This document shows positions 14,285 through 17,356 of a stretch of 17,356 nt of DNA, in pieces. Numbering within the stretch: position 1 is the stretch's first letter; each line of letters starts with the position of its first letter. The notes under the pieces were generated by a model. It worked only from the letters and a program-made list of their open reading frames with translations. It had not been told where the DNA came from and did no database searches. Location: the NCBI GenBank assembly GCA_023429365.1, contig JAEYVW010000096.1, forward strand, positions 1 to 17,356. Direction: 5' to 3'. The stretch is from Bacteroidota bacterium. Lineage in GTDB: Bacteria > Bacteroidota > Bacteroidia > Chitinophagales > Chitinophagaceae. A program made the position numbers and the translations under genes.

Positions 14285-15362
14285 GAATTAATGCATTAAT
14301 CTTTCCTGCTATTGCTTCAAAAGAAAACTCGTTTTGAAAACGTTGTATTGTTTTGGAACGCTCCTTTTCTCTATCCATTTGTTCTGTTTTTCGCAAAGCG
14401 TCCACTAAAGAGTCAGCATTTCCAGGTTCAAACAATAGTCCACATATTCCGGGGCCTGTCATTCGCCGGAACGAAGCGATATTTGTTAGTATCGGTATAC
14501 AGCCGCATGACATAGCTTCCAGGACTGAAATACCACTCCCCTCATAATGCGAGCCGGATATAATAAAATTGGCGCGGTTGTACCATTCCTCCATATCCGG
14601 GTGAGGAACTTTTCCGACCAGCCTGATCGACCTGCTGGCATGGTAATGGATTTGTATCAAATCTTTCACCTCATCTAATAGATCATCCGTTTGATGGATC
14701 ATAAATAGTTTCGCCGATGGATTCTCAATCAAAAACCTGCTAAATCCTTTTAACACGGTAATTGGATCCTTATTCGCATCAAGCCGCCCGACCCAAAGAA
14801 AAATCGGTCCTACTGATGCTTCATCCTGGATACGCCTGGTTGGGGAAAATGCCGATGATGCCTGCATGATCTCCCGGATCTTATTGCGATCTCCGATAAC
14901 ACCTGCCTGCAACCATTCTTCCCCAAATTCAGAGGAAGCAAACAGATAATTATTCACATACCTGTCTGCTGTTATTTGCAAGTAGCGTTTAACATTTTCA
15001 AATGGCCTTTCCGCACGATGCAGGACAATGATCTTTACCCGTTTTCCCAATTTCCACTTCAGCTGCATCACCTGCAAGGGAAAAATTAAACCGTTTACCA
15101 GTACAACATCAGGTTCAAAGCCTCGAATGATATTATGCATCCGGAAAGGAAGACGAACTACTTCACGTTTTAAATCCATGAAATAATAATTCACCCCATT
15201 CCTACTGGTCTCTCCCTCATAGTTGATGCGCTCTATACTGGTAACTTCATTGTCTTTAGCCAACTGCTCCAGTATTCCCGTGTAAAATGAAATCCGGTTT
15301 AACCATTCTTCGGGATCATTGTATTCTTTGGATCGGCTGTAACTCGTGCTAAGGATTTTCAT
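14277..15362 (-). CDS. GT4-family glycosyltransferase
   Basis: This 361-residue GT-B protein starts MKILSTSYSRSKEYNDPEEW. The acceptor domain includes FEPDVVLVNGLIFP (82-95). The donor domain has LWVGRLDANKDP (189-200), with the Arg and Lys that usually contact the donor phosphates, and E274-x7-E282 in HYEGSGISVLEAMSCG. I chose the ATG at 15362 because it begins at the first beta strand. An in-frame start at 15458 would add 32 unconvincing residues and run into the divergent gene at 15414. The gene is first of a minus-strand pair with the GT2 gene, and only 51 bp separate it from the divergent gene, so both promoters must lie in or near that short gap. Confidence 0.9.
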   Translation of the reverse strand: MKILSTSYSRSKEYNDPEEWLNRISFYTGILEQLAKDNEVTSIERINYEGETSRNGVNYYFMDLKREVVRLPFRMHNIIRGFEPDVVLVNGLIFPLQVMQLKWKLGKRVKIIVLHRAERPFENVKRYLQITADRYVNNYLFASSEFGEEWLQAGVIGDRNKIREIMQASSAFSPTRRIQDEASVGPIFLWVGRLDANKDPITVLKGFSRFLIENPSAKLFMIHQTDDLLDEVKDLIQIHYHASRSIRLVGKVPHPDMEEWYNRANFIISGSHYEGSGISVLEAMSCGCIPILTNIASFRRMTGPGICGLLFEPGNADSLVDALRKTEQMDREKERSKTIQRFQNEFSFEAIAGKINALIHE

Positions 15363-15413
15363 TTCAACAACGATTTGCTTTTGACCGATTATAATTTTTC
15401 TTAGTTTTAAAAT

Positions 15414-16379
15414 ATGAAGCTGCTGCAAAAAGTGCTGAACAAATTCAACGGTCTTCATTATCCCCAGGAATATCTCTGCTTAGCAGGTGACATATTTGAG
15501 CAACCCTTACGAGCCTATCTTGTCAGCGAGGGACGGGTAGTACAGGATATTTCAAACCTTCACTCCTTTGTCGGATACCATCCCCTCGTGCTAGCCCTTC
15601 CCGAAAAAATCGCAGGTTCCGATATCATCGAAATTGCATTCAGCAGCCGATCACTTCAACCAAACGAAAGTTTATCAAAAAAGGATGCTATAGCCAATGT
15701 TCGATTGCAAAAAATAAAAGACGCTTCCTTTCAACATAGCGCCGTCCATTTCTATGAAGGTTTAACGGGGTCCCACAATTTTGTATCGTCCTTTCATCAA
15801 TACATTATTGGCATCAATAACCGGCTTTTCAACAGAAAAAAGGGAAACGTCTTCCTGAAAGACAATCTCTATAAGCAGGTACAGATCGCATACGCCCTGC
15901 CACGGAATATCTCACTTATTTGCCTTGGTCAGCAAGGCAACTACAACCTTTTCCCTACTGACCTGCATGGCCCGGCAGATGAAAACCACTACCTGGTTTC
16001 CCTGCGTTTCTCCGGGAAAGCCTGCCGCCAGGTAGAAAATGCCGGCACAATCCTGATCGCCAGGGTGGCAAATGGGTTTTATAAGACCGCTTATGCCCTG
16101 GGAAAAAATCACATGCAGGAGCTGAAAGCGAAACAGCATTTTCCTTTTATCGACGCTGTGTCGGATCAACTGCATCTCCCCCTGCCCGAGTCAACGATTT
16201 CTTACCAGGAACTTAAGTTGCGGGATTCGTTCAATCACGGCATCCACAAAATCATGCTTTTTGAAGTCATTTCGACGAAACAGGTTCAGGATCATCCTTC
16301 CGCGTTGGCGCATATTCATAATACCTACGCCACATGGCGGCACAATAACCGCTTGCCGGGCAACTTTTTACTGCGATAA
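15414..16379 (+). CDS. Unrecognised protein, possibly flavin-reductase-like; 3' end probably frameshifted
   Basis: This frame encodes 321 residues with no signal peptide or membrane segment. I do not recognise the first half (MKLLQKVLNKFNGLHYPQEY). From about residue 155, QIAYALPRNISLICLGQQGNYNLFPTDLHG and YLVSLRFSGKACRQVENAG weakly recall FMN-binding split-barrel flavin reductases; I hold this loosely. It reads NRLPGNF then LLR and stops at 16379. In the +1 frame the text continues plausibly (YCDKTIWVENPAERICRH) to a TGA at 16456 that forms an ATGA with the next gene's start. Removing one T from the run at 16365-16369 would give a 347-residue protein. A TTTG (15380) and TAGTTTTA (15402) 18 nt apart upstream may be a promoter, but they lie very close to the ATG. 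Confidence 0.6.
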   Translation: MKLLQKVLNKFNGLHYPQEYLCLAGDIFEQPLRAYLVSEGRVVQDISNLHSFVGYHPLVLALPEKIAGSDIIEIAFSSRSLQPNESLSKKDAIANVRLQKIKDASFQHSAVHFYEGLTGSHNFVSSFHQYIIGINNRLFNRKKGNVFLKDNLYKQVQIAYALPRNISLICLGQQGNYNLFPTDLHGPADENHYLVSLRFSGKACRQVENAGTILIARVANGFYKTAYALGKNHMQELKAKQHFPFIDAVSDQLHLPLPESTISYQELKLRDSFNHGIHKIMLFEVISTKQVQDHPSALAHIHNTYATWRHNNRLPGNFLLR

Positions 16380-16458
16380 AACGATTTGGGTAGAAAATCC
16401 TGCTGAACGCATCTGCAGGCATTTACTCAATTTTTTGAAGGCGGCGCAGCAATCATGA
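16370..16458 (+). other. Probable displaced C-terminus of the 15414 gene (+1 frame)
   Basis: This is 29 residues in the +1 frame (YCDKTIWVENP to FLKAAQQS) with a regular, amphipathic, protein-like composition. They follow exactly where the main frame breaks off after a T5 run and end in a TGA overlapping the next ATG by 4 nt. This is inferred from reading-frame quality and coupling geometry, not from homology. Confidence 0.5.
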
Positions 16459-17356
16459 ACAAGGTTTTATTCTTCAATCCACGAGCGGCTGAATCAAAGG
16501 CCCGGGTTCCCAATTCTATTTTGTCAATCGCAGCTTCCATCGAAGGAAGATATGATTATGCCATCGTCGACGGCAATCTTGAAAAAAACCCACGAAAAGT
16601 AATTTTTGATTATCTCGACGGCGGAGGGTTCAGGGTTTTTGCATGCACAGTGATGCCAGGCCCTCAACTGAAACAAGCCATTCCAATTACTCGGGAGATC
16701 AGGCGAAGATATCCGTATATGAAAATCGTCTGGGGCGGCTATTTCCCTTCCAATCACAGCCAGGTATGTATTAATTCAGGATATATTGACTTTATCGTTT
16801 ATGGTCCCGGCGATTATGCATTCCCTATGCTGATGGACGCGATGCAATCCAGTGGTCCGGTTAATCATATTCCAAACCTGGTTTTCAAAGAAAATGGGAT
16901 TGTTGTAAAAACAAAGAAGGATGAGTTGTACGACCAGGATGCTTTACCTCCGCTGCCTTATGAAAAACTCAACACATTTTACCCGATGAAAAAATACATC
17001 GGCAAGTCGGTGCTGGGAACTAAAACCTTTGCCTACCACAGCAGTGTGGGATGCCCCTTTACCTGTGCCTTTTGTGGCGTAGTTCCCATTTACAATGCAC
17101 GATGGAAAGGACGATCAGCGCAGAAAATATATGATGATATCATGGAGGTGAAGGTGAAGTATGATATCAACGCTGTGGAGTTTTACGACAGCAATTTTTT
17201 TGTTTCTGAAAAAAGAGTGGTGGAATTTTCCAGGCTGGTTAAAAATGAAAACCTGGTCTGGTGGGGCGAAGGTAGAATAGATACCATTGACCGCTACGCC
17301 GACAGCAGCCTGGCGATCATGCGTGAAGCGGGCTGTAAAATGATCTTTCATGGCGC
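16455..17356 (+). CDS. Radical SAM protein with B12-binding-like N-terminal domain, 3'-truncated by the window edge
   Basis: Three hundred residues are visible with no stop before the window end. The N-terminal ~150 residues have a Rossmann-like cobalamin-binding layout (VLFFNPRAAESK; VWGGYFPS at 92-99; FIVYGPGDYAFP at 113-124), but the DxHxxG cobalamin motif is absent: after Asp39 there is no His. The radical SAM core follows with YHSSVGCPFTCAFCG, giving the CX3CX2C cluster motif (Cys200, 204, 207), then VEFYDSNFF (241-249) and WWGEGRID (269-276), typical of this subclass. Such enzymes use a 4Fe-4S cluster and S-adenosylmethionine for radical chemistry, often methylation or rearrangement of lipids or natural products. 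The ATG at 16455 probably overlaps the original stop of the upstream gene. The substrate is unknown. Confidence 0.88.
   Translation, partial: MNKVLFFNPRAAESKARVPNSILSIAASIEGRYDYAIVDGNLEKNPRKVIFDYLDGGGFRVFACTVMPGPQLKQAIPITREIRRRYPYMKIVWGGYFPSNHSQVCINSGYIDFIVYGPGDYAFPMLMDAMQSSGPVNHIPNLVFKENGIVVKTKKDELYDQDALPPLPYEKLNTFYPMKKYIGKSVLGTKTFAYHSSVGCPFTCAFCGVVPIYNARWKGRSAQKIYDDIMEVKVKYDINAVEFYDSNFFVSEKRVVEFSRLVKNENLVWWGEGRIDTIDRYADSSLAIMREAGCKMIFHG

Overview
The window looks like chromosome from a Bacteroidota bacterium, most likely Chitinophagaceae or a close relative. This is inferred from moderate GC, AT-rich translation starts with little Shine-Dalgarno signal, the rhodanese/DUF2892/DUF6132 set, and the style of the polysaccharide genes. 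It was judged by eye, without any search.

Left edge (1-2300). The 3' part of a homoserine dehydrogenase gene (threonine/methionine pathway) is followed by a tightly packed minus-strand operon. That operon holds two single-domain rhodaneses and two small cysteine-bearing membrane proteins (DUF2892/YgaP-type and DUF6132-type), which together suggest membrane-associated persulfide or sulfur handling.

Repeat-rich junction (2300-3660). Two diverged copies of a CACGGAGGACACGG-type intergenic repeat come first, then the C-terminal half of a broken TIM-barrel sugar isomerase/epimerase gene. Next is a stack of duplicated tRNA-Pro material: one intact tRNA-Pro(UGG) with its own terminator, one full-length but degenerate tRNA-Pro copy whose D-arm and T-arm segments are replaced by short GC-rich palindromes and which still carries a terminator, and a remnant of a third copy abutting the isomerase breakpoint.

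Polysaccharide locus (3662-15362). The genes are four GT4 glycosyltransferases, one DUF1972-type and three ordinary GT4s; one GT2; a Wzy-like polymerase; a Wzx-like flippase; a Wzz-like chain-length/co-polymerase protein; an O-antigen ligase/polymerase (Wzy_C) protein; and an ABC half-transporter resembling the PglK class. The genes sit in five alternating strand blocks. Both convergent junctions are tail-to-tail coding overlaps with no room for a terminator. The expected pathway is sugar assembly on a lipid carrier by the GTs on the cytoplasmic face, flipping by Wzx and/or the ABC protein, then polymerisation and length control by Wzy/Wzz and possible ligation. No initiating phosphoglycosyltransferase, outer-membrane exporter or nucleotide-sugar enzyme is visible, so the locus probably extends or depends on genes elsewhere.

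Right edge (15414-17356). An unfamiliar gene, weakly resembling flavin-reductase-like proteins, carries a probable frameshift close to its end. It is followed by the 5' part of a radical SAM gene with a B12-binding-like N-terminal region.

Two genes carry single-site lesions: an in-frame TGA in the ABC transporter and a likely extra T in the gene at 15414. Each could be real decay, programmed recoding or a sequencing error.
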